A DNA stretch of 17,458 bases from Candidatus Dojkabacteria bacterium (GCA_020429495.1 JAGQLJ010000007.1:1-17458); one strand, 5' to 3'; positions 1 through 6,594 are shown, counted from the stretch's first letter. Program-made: numbers and translations. The notes: generated by a model not told the origin, from the letters alone.

Positions 1-36
1 CCCGCCTGCAACGCTATGCGTAGCATTGCGGGCAGG
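1..36. repeat. GC-rich palindromic repeat inside elp3 (may extend left of window)
   Basis: The 36 bp pair end to end around a centre between positions 18 and 19 (core GCTATGCGTAGC), with two mismatches (3/34 and 12/25) and a few G-T pairs. It is much richer in G+C than its surroundings. On the minus strand it is read in frame by elp3 as roughly LPAMLRIALQAG. The left boundary cannot be seen. Confidence 0.75.
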
Positions 37-1547
37 TTATCTTTAATTTCTCTTGCTCTAATATTTGGGTTTGCCCTTCCTTCCTGGGCTAGCTTCCATT
101 CCACAACTTCTCTTAAATTAGTTGTTTTATTCCCAGCTTCAATTTCTGTTGAAGGAATATCTCTAATAATTCTTGTTAATCTACAGTATTCAGGAGTCAT
201 TTCCATCATATCTGCTATCAAATCAACCAAAGTCTCAGTTTCGTAAGGTTTATATTCGCCTTGTTCATAAAGATTGTAAAGTTCTGTAAACTTAATTACT
301 GAAGTTGGATATATCTTTACTTCATCAGGTTTATAGTTTTCATCACTAAATAAATCTTGGTATGACTGCTTATCTAATTCTGGAGTTGCTTTATAAAGAT
401 TTGGCATAATGTGAGCATGTATTTTAAAACCTGCCATTCTTAGTAAGTTAAAGGCTCTAGATGTTTCACGCCCTCCTTCACCTCTTTTATTTGCTTTACT
501 TATATCATCGTTCAAAGTTTGAATTCCTAGTTGAATTTTGGTTGCTCCAAGTTTTCGAAGTCTTAAGGCTTCTTCTTCGTTTATTTCATCTGGTCTAGTT
601 TCTAAAACTAATCCAACACATTTTGTTTTTGAAGTTGAATTAATTTTATGAAGCTTTTCAAGCTCAGTCCAGCCTTGTTTTCTAGGTAGAGCTGATTCAT
701 CAGAGCAGATATACTGAGCAAAGTCTTCTTTAAACTCCTTTGTAAAGACTAGTTTATTGTAAGGAAGTTCACCTACCTTTTCCCTTAATTCATTATTCCA
801 ATCAGATTCTAAATATTTTTGTATTTGTAGTTTTTCGCCTTCAGATTTAAACCCAGACTCATCTATATTGTAAGACCTAATAGTGTGATCTACTCTACCT
901 TGAGATGTCATCTTGGGCCTGTCGAAAGATACATCTTCATTAGTTTCTTCATGGTTCGACAAGCTCACCATGACATCACAACTGAAATCATTCATAGCTC
1001 TAAAACATTCACTTATAAACCAAATCTGATATTCTTCAGAATAACTAGACCAAGTTCCACCAAGTACTAATAGCTCAATCTTCTCTGTTGGATGACCAAT
1101 GTTTTTTAGGGCTTGAAGTCTATTCCAAGTTTGAAGGTATGGGCTAAATCTATTAGCTAGCGCTCTTTGCGCACCAGGCTCCGTTGCAATATAACTCTTT
1201 GGCATTCGCACATCATTGGGACAAAATATACATTCGCCAGGACAAGGAAATGGTTTGGTGAGAACTGTAACTGTGGTTACCCCAGAAATTGTTCTGATTG
1301 GTTTCATTTTTATCTGATCTTTTACTTTTAGAAGATCTTCGCCAGTAAAATTGGATTCATTACTCATAAAGAAATCAATACCTGCAACCAATTGGTCTTT
1401 ACTAAAAATTTCTCTTCCATCCTTTGGGTGTCTTTTTAATATTTTTTCTAAATCTTTTTTAGAAAGTTCTTTGAAGGATAGAATCTCTGAAATAATTTCA
1501 GCTAAATCTTTAATATATTTTTCTACATCAAATGCATATTTAGACAT
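1..1547 (-). CDS. elp3: Elp3-family tRNA uridine-34 carboxymethyl-modifying radical SAM enzyme (5' part; C-terminus beyond window)
   Basis: The frame runs open from ATG at 1547 to the window edge, giving 515 codons with the C-terminus missing. Elp3 uses a radical-SAM core and an acetyl-CoA-binding HAT domain to carboxymethylate U34 of tRNAs. Visible hallmarks are the lead-in RTISGVTTVTVLTKPFPCPG, the [4Fe-4S] cysteines C102, C106 and C109, the segment MPKSYIATEPGAQRAL, then IGHPTEKIELLVLGGTW and CVGLVLETRPDEI. The frame ends at about NIRAREIKDN, where the radical-SAM part normally gives way to the HAT domain, which is not visible here. Two palindromic repeats lie inside the frame, at residues 191-215 and from about 504 to the edge. 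A TATAAT ends 6 nt before the ATG, so elp3 probably has its own leaderless promoter although it follows the 1562-1945 gene by 14 nt. Family assignment is firm; whether the repeats leave it functional is not known. Confidence 0.93.
   Translation of the reverse strand, partial: MSKYAFDVEKYIKDLAEIISEILSFKELSKKDLEKILKRHPKDGREIFSKDQLVAGIDFFMSNESNFTGEDLLKVKDQIKMKPIRTISGVTTVTVLTKPFPCPGECIFCPNDVRMPKSYIATEPGAQRALANRFSPYLQTWNRLQALKNIGHPTEKIELLVLGGTWSSYSEEYQIWFISECFRAMNDFSCDVMVSLSNHEETNEDVSFDRPKMTSQGRVDHTIRSYNIDESGFKSEGEKLQIQKYLESDWNNELREKVGELPYNKLVFTKEFKEDFAQYICSDESALPRKQGWTELEKLHKINSTSKTKCVGLVLETRPDEINEEEALRLRKLGATKIQLGIQTLNDDISKANKRGEGGRETSRAFNLLRMAGFKIHAHIMPNLYKATPELDKQSYQDLFSDENYKPDEVKIYPTSVIKFTELYNLYEQGEYKPYETETLVDLIADMMEMTPEYCRLTRIIRDIPSTEIEAGNKTTNLREVVEWKLAQEGRANPNIRAREIKDNLPAMLRIALQA
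904..977. repeat. Imperfect 27-bp inverted repeat inside elp3
   Basis: Arm 904-930 and arm 951-977 are inverted copies matching at 21 of 27 positions, separated by 20 bp. The shared core is GATGTCAT, then TGTCGAA near the inner ends. In the elp3 frame, codon 191 starts exactly at 977, and the element is read as residues 191-215, beginning DVMVSLSNHE and ending near RPKMTS. The peptide MVSLSNH and DNA of the type CCTGTCGAA/GGTTCGACA are familiar to me from dispersed bacterial repeats; that recognition is from memory. Confidence 0.8.
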
Positions 1548-1553
1548 GTGCTA

Positions 1554-1559
1554 ATTATA
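1554..1559 (-). promoter_or_regulatory. -10 box of elp3, leaderless spacing
   Basis: TATAAT on the minus strand, preceded by GGG, ends 6 nt before the elp3 ATG at 1547. Transcription would begin at or next to the start codon. Confidence 0.6.
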
Positions 1560-1561
1560 CC

Positions 1562-1945
1562 CTATTCTTGTCTATTTCGCTTATCTAATAAGGATTTCAA
1601 GATTTTACTAGTTGTTTTTTCTATTAAAACTAACGTATCTCTAACTATATACTCTCCACTTATTTGATCTAATCCACTCTTACTCTCGAGTTGTTTTAAA
1701 CACGCTTGTTTTAGATATGCTAACCTGACAATAATAAAATCATCAGTTTTAGTTACCAAAATATTTGGATATCGAAAATCACCAACTTCTTTATTTAAGT
1801 TTTCGAGTTTCTTGGGTAAGCTACGTTCAACAATTTTATCGTATGGTACACGTTCATCAATAATTCTTGCAAGTTGCATTAACTCTCCTCTCAGATTAAA
1901 GTGTTCAGAATTATTTTCAAAATCATCTTGAAGATGCATATCCAT
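1562..1945 (-). CDS. Small protein of unknown function upstream of elp3
   Basis: I do not recognise this 127-residue protein. It is soluble-looking and charged, with no signal peptide or membrane segment. The C-terminal half (about residues 70-127: IIVRLAYLKQACLKQLESKS, then IEKTTSKILKSLLDKRN) looks helical. The start at 1945 is supported by a minus-strand TATAAT at 1950-1955 ending 4 nt before it, the leaderless pattern seen elsewhere here. It is followed 14 nt later by elp3 on the same strand, but elp3 has its own -10, so co-transcription is possible rather than required. The stop is TAG. It is divergent from the 2030 gene, with an 84-bp shared promoter region between them. Confidence 0.65.
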   Translation of the reverse strand: MDMHLQDDFENNSEHFNLRGELMQLARIIDERVPYDKIVERSLPKKLENLNKEVGDFRYPNILVTKTDDFIIVRLAYLKQACLKQLESKSGLDQISGEYIVRDTLVLIEKTTSKILKSLLDKRNRQE

Positions 1946-1949
1946 TGTT

Positions 1950-1955
1950 ATTATA
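1950..1955 (-). promoter_or_regulatory. -10 box of the 1562-1945 gene
   Basis: TATAAT on the minus strand, ending 4 nt before the ATG. No convincing -35 at normal spacing. Confidence 0.5.
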
Positions 1956-1996
1956 TTAAGTATCTAAGTTTAGCAGCTAGAGTCAATATGCAGAAT

Positions 1997-2024
1997 TTGA
2001 ATGATTAGCTAATCTTGGTAAAAT
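1997..2024 (+). promoter_or_regulatory. Promoter of the 2030 gene, leaderless spacing
   Basis: TTGAAT (1997-2002), a 16-bp spacer and TAAAAT (2019-2024), ending 5 nt before the ATG at 2030. Confidence 0.55.
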
Positions 2025-2029
2025 TATAA

Positions 2030-2431
2030 ATGGATGAAAAAGGTCAAGATACTATAGTTACAAGGAATCAATATCTTTATGAGGTAACAGATGCAACAAA
2101 TGGCTCTGGTTCTTTTTATATAACTCTTGCAGATAAATCTGTTTTTAAACTTGAACTACCTACAAGCTATGGAGATGGGAAAATAAAACTTACAATGAGT
2201 TCTCCTCTTCTACTCAAATTAGAAGAAGGAACAATACGTGAGAAAGTAAACACAGCCCTTGCTACAAATCCTGACCTTCAAAAAACTATGGAAATTCGTA
2301 TTTTAATTAAAGATACTAACCCAGGTGACCTACATACATTATTTAAAAATATTGTAATTGCCGAAGTTAATGAATTATATGGTGATCAAGCCAATATAGA
2401 AGCAACAACCCTGTATTCATCTGAGGCATAG
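2030..2431 (+). CDS. Small soluble protein of unknown function
   Basis: This is a 133-residue protein I do not recognise. It has no signal sequence, membrane segment or obvious catalytic motif. The N-terminal half alternates hydrophobic and polar residues in a beta-rich manner (GSGSFYITLADKSVFKLELP). The C-terminal half looks mixed alpha/beta (MEIRILIKDTNP, then LFKNIVIAEVNELYG). The start is supported by the adjacent TTGAAT/TAAAAT promoter. The gene converges on hisS with only 4 bp between the stops and no visible terminator, so the two transcripts may overlap. The stop is TAG. Confidence 0.65.
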   Translation: MDEKGQDTIVTRNQYLYEVTDATNGSGSFYITLADKSVFKLELPTSYGDGKIKLTMSSPLLLKLEEGTIREKVNTALATNPDLQKTMEIRILIKDTNPGDLHTLFKNIVIAEVNELYGDQANIEATTLYSSEA

Positions 2432-2435
2432 TTAT

Positions 2436-3683
2436 TTAGAATTTTAGATTGTCCTGTTCTCCACTTTGCATATTCTTAATAATATACTCACCTTTTTCTT
2501 TTTCCATTTCGCCAAAAATCACAACATTTCCAATTTCTTTTTTATTTGCATATTCTAATGCTTTACCCATTTTTTGAACATCCAGACCTACTTCAACATT
2601 CTTCCCTTCTTCTCTTAGTTTTGTAGCTATTGATTGAATATCTGTATTAAAATTCTCTTCAAGTAAAGGTATATAGTATTTTTGATTTGAGATCTGTGAT
2701 TTGAGATCTGGAATTAGTCCCCATGATTCCAAGAATAGCTTCGTTGTTTCATCACCAGGTGCACAACCAACTGCAGGCATTGATGCGCCTCCAAATAAAG
2801 ATCCAAGCCCGTTATATCTTCCACCTCCAAACATTGCTCTACTGTTTTCTGGATTTTTGTCGAATACTTCAAAAACAATTCCATCATAATAATCAAAGCC
2901 ACGTGCAAGCTTTGGTGAAAATCTTACATAATCTTTTAACCCAAGCTCTTCTAGCTTGTTAAGTAATTGCATAATATCTTCATCTTGATTTGCTTCTGGG
3001 TATTCTGAAGTCAAGTCTTCGTATAACTTATTAGCATCAGATTCTGTTGATCCAACTCTATCTATAAATTGTTTTATCCACTCTGCTCTATCTAGTTTTT
3101 CAATTTTATCTATTAATCTTACTGCTTCTGTTTGAACTTCAGGAGTTTGATTCTTTATCTCATCTCTATTCAGTAGAGTATTTTTACTATTTACTAAAAT
3201 CTCAAATTGACTACTACTTGCTCCAAAAGCCTTCATAATCTCAATTGCCATTTGAATAATTTCTACATCAGCATTAATTGAATCTGTTCCAAAAATATCA
3301 AAATTTAATTGCCAAAATTCTCTATTTCTACCTCTTTGAGGTTTTTCATTTCTAAAATAGTTAGCAATTGAAAATAGTCTTATTGGCTTTGGAGTATCGT
3401 TATAAATTCTACTAACCATTCTTGTTACAGATGGTGTCATTTCTGGTCTAATTGCATATTCTCGCTCTGCTCTATCAAACATTGTCATTAGCTCTTTTCC
3501 ACCAACATCTTCACCTGATTTTGCTCTGTAAATCTCTGCTGACTCAATAATTGGAGTTAAATACTCTTCATAACCAAAACGCGTACAAACTTCTCTCCAT
3601 GTATCGAAGATATATTTTCGAATAGCAAATTCGCTTGGCAGCCAATCTGCTGTTCCTTTTGGTGGTTGGTTTGATAAGTTCAT
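2436..3683 (-). CDS. hisS: Histidyl-tRNA synthetase
   Basis: A class II aminoacyl-tRNA synthetase of 415 residues, normal for HisRS, charging tRNA-His in the cytoplasm. Landmarks in order: N-terminal PPKGTADWLP, motif 1 near residues 40-50 (YLTPIIESAEIY), RPEMTPSVTR at 79-88, motif 2 at 110-132 (FRNEKPQRGRNREFWQ), the HisRS-specific histidine motif at 260-272 (ARGFDYYDGIVFE), GGGRYNGL at 286-293, and an alpha/beta anticodon-binding domain from about 336. Where most HisRS have a motif-3 G-L-E-R, this one reads PAVGCAPGDETT (303-314), without that arginine. A 14-bp tandem duplication sits at the linker between the core and the anticodon domain. A candidate leader-peptide attenuator lies upstream at 3709-3824. 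A second TATAAT at 3690-3695 ends 6 nt before the ATG, so an attenuator-independent leaderless transcript is also possible. Confidence 0.95.
   Translation of the reverse strand: MNLSNQPPKGTADWLPSEFAIRKYIFDTWREVCTRFGYEEYLTPIIESAEIYRAKSGEDVGGKELMTMFDRAEREYAIRPEMTPSVTRMVSRIYNDTPKPIRLFSIANYFRNEKPQRGRNREFWQLNFDIFGTDSINADVEIIQMAIEIMKAFGASSSQFEILVNSKNTLLNRDEIKNQTPEVQTEAVRLIDKIEKLDRAEWIKQFIDRVGSTESDANKLYEDLTSEYPEANQDEDIMQLLNKLEELGLKDYVRFSPKLARGFDYYDGIVFEVFDKNPENSRAMFGGGRYNGLGSLFGGASMPAVGCAPGDETTKLFLESWGLIPDLKSQISNQKYYIPLLEENFNTDIQSIATKLREEGKNVEVGLDVQKMGKALEYANKKEIGNVVIFGEMEKEKGEYIIKNMQSGEQDNLKF
2683..2710. repeat. 14-bp perfect tandem duplication inside hisS
   Basis: TGATTTGAGATCTG occurs twice head to tail (2683-2696, 2697-2710). 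On the hisS strand it is read as DLKSQISNQ at about residues 326-334, the linker before the anticodon-binding domain. The frame is open across it. Confidence 0.85.
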
Positions 3684-3689
3684 AAATTT

Positions 3690-3695
3690 ATTATA
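3690..3695 (-). promoter_or_regulatory. Start-proximal -10 box of hisS
   Basis: Minus-strand TATAAT ends 6 nt before the hisS ATG at 3683. No good -35 is visible: the T-run of the upstream terminator occupies that region. It may be a secondary promoter or a chance match. Confidence 0.4.
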
Positions 3696-3708
3696 GCTTA
3701 ATTAAAAT

Positions 3709-3732
3709 AAAAAAAATCCTCCAGTTGGAGGA
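3709..3732 (-). terminator. Intrinsic terminator in the hisS leader
   Basis: On the minus strand TCCTCCA (3732-3726) pairs with TGGAGGA (3723-3717) and is followed at once by eight T (3716-3709). It ends 25 nt before the hisS start, so it acts upstream of the gene rather than after another gene. Its 5' arm can instead join the antiterminator described under the attenuator. Confidence 0.8.
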
Positions 3733-3762
3733 CATTCAATATAGACAAATATAAACATCCTC

Positions 3763-3813
3763 TTAAATGAGGCTTGTATGTAAAGTTTTTGTGTTTAAAC
3801 TTAAATTTGTCAT
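3763..3813 (-). CDS. Putative 16-residue leader peptide of the hisS attenuator
   Basis: The reading frame is MTNLSLNTKTLHTSLI followed by TAA. The ATG at 3813 lies 5 nt after a minus-strand TATAAT (3819-3824), the same leaderless spacing as the full-size genes here. Composition is four Thr, four Leu and one His at codon 12. The stop codon falls in the loop between attenuator segments 1 and 2, so a ribosome that finishes the peptide would cover both. I infer a cis-acting role; nothing suggests the peptide itself has a function. Such a short frame could occur by chance; the spacing and overlap with the hairpins are what argue against that. Confidence 0.5.
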   Translation of the reverse strand: MTNLSLNTKTLHTSLI

Positions 3814-3818
3814 AAATA

Positions 3819-3824
3819 ATTATA
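3819..3824 (-). promoter_or_regulatory. -10 box of the hisS leader transcript
   Basis: Minus-strand TATAAT preceded by TGG (extended -10 form TGGTATAAT). Predicted transcription start is at about 3813-3811, at the leader-peptide ATG. Confidence 0.6.
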
Positions 3825-3866
3825 CCATAAAATGGCCTTTTTCTTACGATGCATTGAGCTTTAGGC

Positions 3867-3888
3867 TATAATACCTCATATTTATAAT
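3867..3888 (+). promoter_or_regulatory. Two possible -10 boxes for the 3895 gene
   Basis: TATAAT occurs at 3867-3872 (with a weak TTACGA 17 bp upstream) and at 3883-3888, the latter ending 6 nt before the ATG at 3895. The second fits the local leaderless pattern; the first would give a leader of about 15 nt. Confidence 0.45.
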
Positions 3889-3894
3889 TTTTTT

Positions 3895-4911
3895 ATGGCA
3901 AATATTTTCACAAAAACACTTTATTTAGATAACAACCTTGAAGCTCTACCTGATGATTATAAACCTGAAAAAGGAGCTATATATGTAACTAAAAAGGTAA
4001 AAAGAAATGCAGCACTTAGGAATAGCAAGTTTGCAGAGCAAGTTATTAATGTAAGTGTGCATAAAGATGATCAAAAAATAGATATTGGCAACGAGATTTT
4101 ATATAGATCAATTGCACATGGTTATAAAGCAGAAGATATTTTAGAAACTGGATTAAAACTAGGAAAGGGTAAAGAAAGCCCTTCATTCAAATTTAAAATG
4201 AACCAAAATATTGCATTATTTGCACTTGCTTTTGGATTAGTTGGAATTATTTGCGCACTTGTTATGTTCTTTGCTATAAAGCAAAACAAAAATTTTTCTG
4301 ATGAAGTTTTTACTTTTTACTCACCTACAGAATTATCTGAAGGAGAATATGTAACAACAGATGCAGAGATTTGGGATGGATATTATATTGAAATTGAAGA
4401 TGAGTACGGATCAAAAACTGAAGGAAACTTCTATGCACTATTTTCAAAACCACTTGATGAAATTAATGATGAAGATATTGTTAAACCAATAGAAACATTT
4501 ATATTTAGAATGAGTCCTAAATCTGATTATAGAAAAACAATTGATGCTTTGGGTGATGATGAATATATTATTTATGATTTAAGTGGTGAGGTAAAAAATT
4601 TAAGTAAAATTGAAAATGTTGAAACGGGTCTAACTGCAGATGAATCTTTTCGACAAACAATTGATGAAATAAATAGTTATGGAGAAGCAGATGGATTTAG
4701 CCTTGCAAATCCTATAATTATGATTGATGGCGTGGTTAAACAAGCAAATCTTATACAAGACGTTGTTCTACCATCTGGTGCAGTGGGACTAGTTGGTGCT
4801 GCTCTTATTGGAGTTTATTTTATGTTTAATAAAAAATATAACTCTCAGTTAAATAAATTTATGGAAATGGTTAAGCATAAAGGTAAAAGCTCACCAATTG
4901 AAAAGAATTAA
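3895..4911 (+). CDS. Two-transmembrane-segment protein of unknown function
   Basis: A 338-residue protein I do not recognise. The N-terminal 100 residues are soluble and basic-acidic mixed. A first membrane segment lies at about 104-128 (IALFALAFGLVGIICALVMF). An acidic, beta-rich domain of about 160 residues follows, rich in Glu/Asp and Tyr. A second membrane segment lies near 290-312 (SGAVGLVGAALIGVYFMF), with a short basic tail. The central domain therefore lies between two membrane passes, probably outside if the N-terminus is inside. It resembles in outline other two-pass envelope proteins, but no catalytic motif is visible. Its stop codon abuts the stop of the convergent TrmB-like gene with no base between and no visible terminator. 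Confidence 0.7.
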   Translation: MANIFTKTLYLDNNLEALPDDYKPEKGAIYVTKKVKRNAALRNSKFAEQVINVSVHKDDQKIDIGNEILYRSIAHGYKAEDILETGLKLGKGKESPSFKFKMNQNIALFALAFGLVGIICALVMFFAIKQNKNFSDEVFTFYSPTELSEGEYVTTDAEIWDGYYIEIEDEYGSKTEGNFYALFSKPLDEINDEDIVKPIETFIFRMSPKSDYRKTIDALGDDEYIIYDLSGEVKNLSKIENVETGLTADESFRQTIDEINSYGEADGFSLANPIIMIDGVVKQANLIQDVVLPSGAVGLVGAALIGVYFMFNKKYNSQLNKFMEMVKHKGKSSPIEKN

Positions 4912-5799
4912 CTATTCTTCGTCAGAAATACGCTTAACTGAACCGCCTTGTATTGAAATACTTGGCGAATCTAGCACACCACTTGGTGTAGTAATTTCTG
5001 GCCAAGATTGTATTTTGTCTACAGTTAGTTTTTCTGATTGAGACCAAAGATAGTTAAATATTGCTAAAGTAGATTCAGCATATGCTTTACTTTCAATAAT
5101 TAAGCCCCATGCTTCATTACTATATGCACATGCATGTAAAACTTTATCGCTTAATATTGTGGTTCTTGTGTATTGTTGCAGAACTGGATTATCAATAAAT
5201 CTATATTCTCTTTTCTTTACAAAGTCTGGATCTTCTCTTAACCATTTCTTTAGAGTAAATTTTACCCAGTCGTTTACAGGAATTAGTTCTTTAATCTCGT
5301 AGGGATAGTTATTAGCTCTATCTTCTTCACCAAAGGTATTTAATGTTGTTAGATCTGTAATAATATATCTTGGTAGAGTTGTTGTTACAAAATCTTCAGC
5401 AAAGTATGCTTTTCTTGCTCCTTCTAGTCCTTTATATAGCTTTTGAGATGAATCATCATCTTTATTATCGAATCTATCAAATAAGTTTGCTGCAATTGAA
5501 GAAACATCAGCTTCTAGCTCTCGAAGATCAGTTAATCTTTCTTTTACATTTACAATTAACTGATTAGGATTTTGTGGAATAATATGTGTCTGATTCTCTT
5601 GCTGAATTGTTTGTACAAGGTTTCGACTTTCTAAAGAATTAATAACATCATAAACTGTTGTTCTTGCAACTCCACAAGCTTTAGAAATCTTATTATGACT
5701 GGTATCTTTTTGTTTAAGAACAGTTATATAAACTTTGATTTCGTTATCAGTTAATCCAAATTTTCGTAAGACTTTTTCTACTCTTTTCATATAATTCAT
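4912..5799 (-). CDS. TrmB-type transcriptional regulator
   Basis: A 295-residue protein with an N-terminal winged helix-turn-helix at about residues 10-75 (FGLTDNEIKVYITVLKQ, then ISKACGVARTTVYDVINSLE), the TrmB signature. A probable coiled linker follows at about 80-110, then a C-terminal effector domain of the kind that binds a small ligand in TrmB proteins (LHACAYSNEAWGLIIESKAY near its end). The ligand cannot be predicted. The annotated ATG at 5799 is questionable: a promoter TTGACG, 18 bp, TAGAAT puts the -10 at 5803-5798, overlapping that ATG. The Met at codon 4 (5790) lies 7 nt after the -10 and is the better start, giving 292 residues. It is expressed separately from the upstream yugP-like gene, which has its own terminator. 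Confidence 0.85.
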   Translation of the reverse strand: MNYMKRVEKVLRKFGLTDNEIKVYITVLKQKDTSHNKISKACGVARTTVYDVINSLESRNLVQTIQQENQTHIIPQNPNQLIVNVKERLTDLRELEADVSSIAANLFDRFDNKDDDSSQKLYKGLEGARKAYFAEDFVTTTLPRYIITDLTTLNTFGEEDRANNYPYEIKELIPVNDWVKFTLKKWLREDPDFVKKREYRFIDNPVLQQYTRTTILSDKVLHACAYSNEAWGLIIESKAYAESTLAIFNYLWSQSEKLTVDKIQSWPEITTPSGVLDSPSISIQGGSVKRISDEE

Positions 5800-5827
5800 T
5801 CTACTATCGTTTTCTCTCGACCGTCAA
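5798..5827 (-). promoter_or_regulatory. Promoter of the TrmB-like regulator
   Basis: Minus-strand TTGACG (5827-5822), an 18-bp spacer and TAGAAT (5803-5798). The -10 ends 7 nt before ATG 5790 and overlaps ATG 5799. Confidence 0.55.
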
Positions 5828-5854
5828 CATCGACGCTTAATCTAACAGTATATA

Positions 5855-5888
5855 AAGAAAATAAAAGAGCTAGAAAAATCTAGCTCTT
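5855..5888 (-). terminator. Intrinsic terminator after the YugP-like gene
   Basis: A perfect 10-bp stem, AAGAGCTAGA (5865-5874) with TCTAGCTCTT (5879-5888), and a 4-nt loop. Read on the minus strand it is followed by TTATTTTCTT. It lies 19 bp beyond the stop at 5907. Confidence 0.85.
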
Positions 5889-5906
5889 AAAATTCAATAG
5901 TTTTGA

Positions 5907-6587
5907 CTATCTTCTACTTCCTTGAACTCTCATAAAGAAATATAAAAGCTGACCAAGTGATGAAATTAGCGCAGCTACATAAGTCATTGCAGCAGCACTT
6001 AAAACTGCTCTTGCTCCGCCTAATTGATCAACTGCAACCAAATTATATTTTCTTAATAAGTTCATTCCTCTTCTACTTGCATCAATTTCAATTGGAAGGG
6101 TAACTAAAGAAAAGATTGTTGTAAGTGAAAATAAAGTAAGCCCTACAATAGAAAGTTCAAAAAAGGATATTACAAAACCAATAGCCATTAAAATATAGCC
6201 TAGGTTTGATCCTAAATTTACTGCTGGTACTAATTCTGATCTAATTGCAAATAATGCACTACCAACTTCCTTTTGTTGAACGTGTCCAAATTCGTGTGCA
6301 ACTACAGCAATATTTGCAACTGATGTATTTGTTGCATTGTCACTTGAGATATTTACAATATGACTTGCGGGATTGTAGTGATCATTTAGTTTCCCTGGGC
6401 TAGTCATAAAACCAACTCCAAAACCTTCTCCTTCATTAATAATCTTTGCAGCCTCCATTCCTGTAACTCCTGATTTTGCTGAAATTCTAGAGAATTTACT
6501 ATATGCATACCACAAGAAAAATTGAGCTATTAAGCCAACAATTAAACCGGGAATAATAAATAATAAGTAAACTGGACTAAATATCAT
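5907..6587 (-). CDS. YugP-type membrane zinc metallopeptidase
   Basis: A 226-residue protein of the neutral zinc metallopeptidase family typified by Bacillus YugP. The zinc motif HEFGH lies at 98-102 within VVAHEFGHVQQ. The likely third ligand, Glu167, is in the family segment LPIEIDASRRG (164-174). Hydrophobic membrane segments lie at about 6-28, 129-165 (one or two passes) and 195-218, so the active site sits at the membrane face. Size and layout match the family. Substrates are not known; a role in membrane-protein quality control is an inference from fold and location. The promoter lies in the region shared with the divergent 6687 gene, and a strong terminator follows. The stop is TAG. 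Confidence 0.9.
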   Translation of the reverse strand: MIFSPVYLLFIIPGLIVGLIAQFFLWYAYSKFSRISAKSGVTGMEAAKIINEGEGFGVGFMTSPGKLNDHYNPASHIVNISSDNATNTSVANIAVVAHEFGHVQQKEVGSALFAIRSELVPAVNLGSNLGYILMAIGFVISFFELSIVGLTLFSLTTIFSLVTLPIEIDASRRGMNLLRKYNLVAVDQLGGARAVLSAAAMTYVAALISSLGQLLYFFMRVQGSRR

Positions 6588-6594
6588 ATGTATT

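Larger units (their letters stand above)
3709..3813 (-). promoter_or_regulatory. Candidate ribosome-mediated transcription attenuator of hisS
   Basis: The leader RNA has the four-segment logic of amino-acid operon attenuators. Segment 1 (CCTC, 3772-3769) pairs with segment 2 (GAGG, 3762-3759) around the leader peptide's stop codon. Segment 3 (3732-3726) pairs with segment 4 (3723-3717) as the terminator. Segment 2 extended (GAGGATGTTTA, 3762-3752) can pair over 11 positions, three of them G-U, with TGAATGTCCTC (3738-3728), which destroys the terminator. Further pairings are GACAAAT (3811-3805) with ATTTGTC (3750-3744) and AAGTTT (3802-3797) with AAACTT (3788-3783). The only His codon of the leader peptide (3780-3778) lies 6 nt before segment 1, so a ribosome stalled there would mask segment 1 and free segment 2. 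One His codon is fewer than in classic his leaders. A structured small RNA is the alternative. Confidence 0.62.

Noticed and set aside
16..1554. Several plus-strand frames of 60-76 codons over the elp3 region
   Set aside because: They lie opposite a continuous, well-recognised Elp3 frame and have no family features; antisense shadows.
2701..2962. Overlapping short frames on both strands within hisS
   Set aside because: They are alternative frames of a conserved synthetase core and carry no features of their own.
3744..3811. A tRNA-like outline on the minus strand (7-bp end stem, D-arm-like stem) upstream of hisS
   Set aside because: There is no anticodon arm, no T-arm with a TTC loop and no discriminator/CCA layout. 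The attenuator reading explains the stems better.
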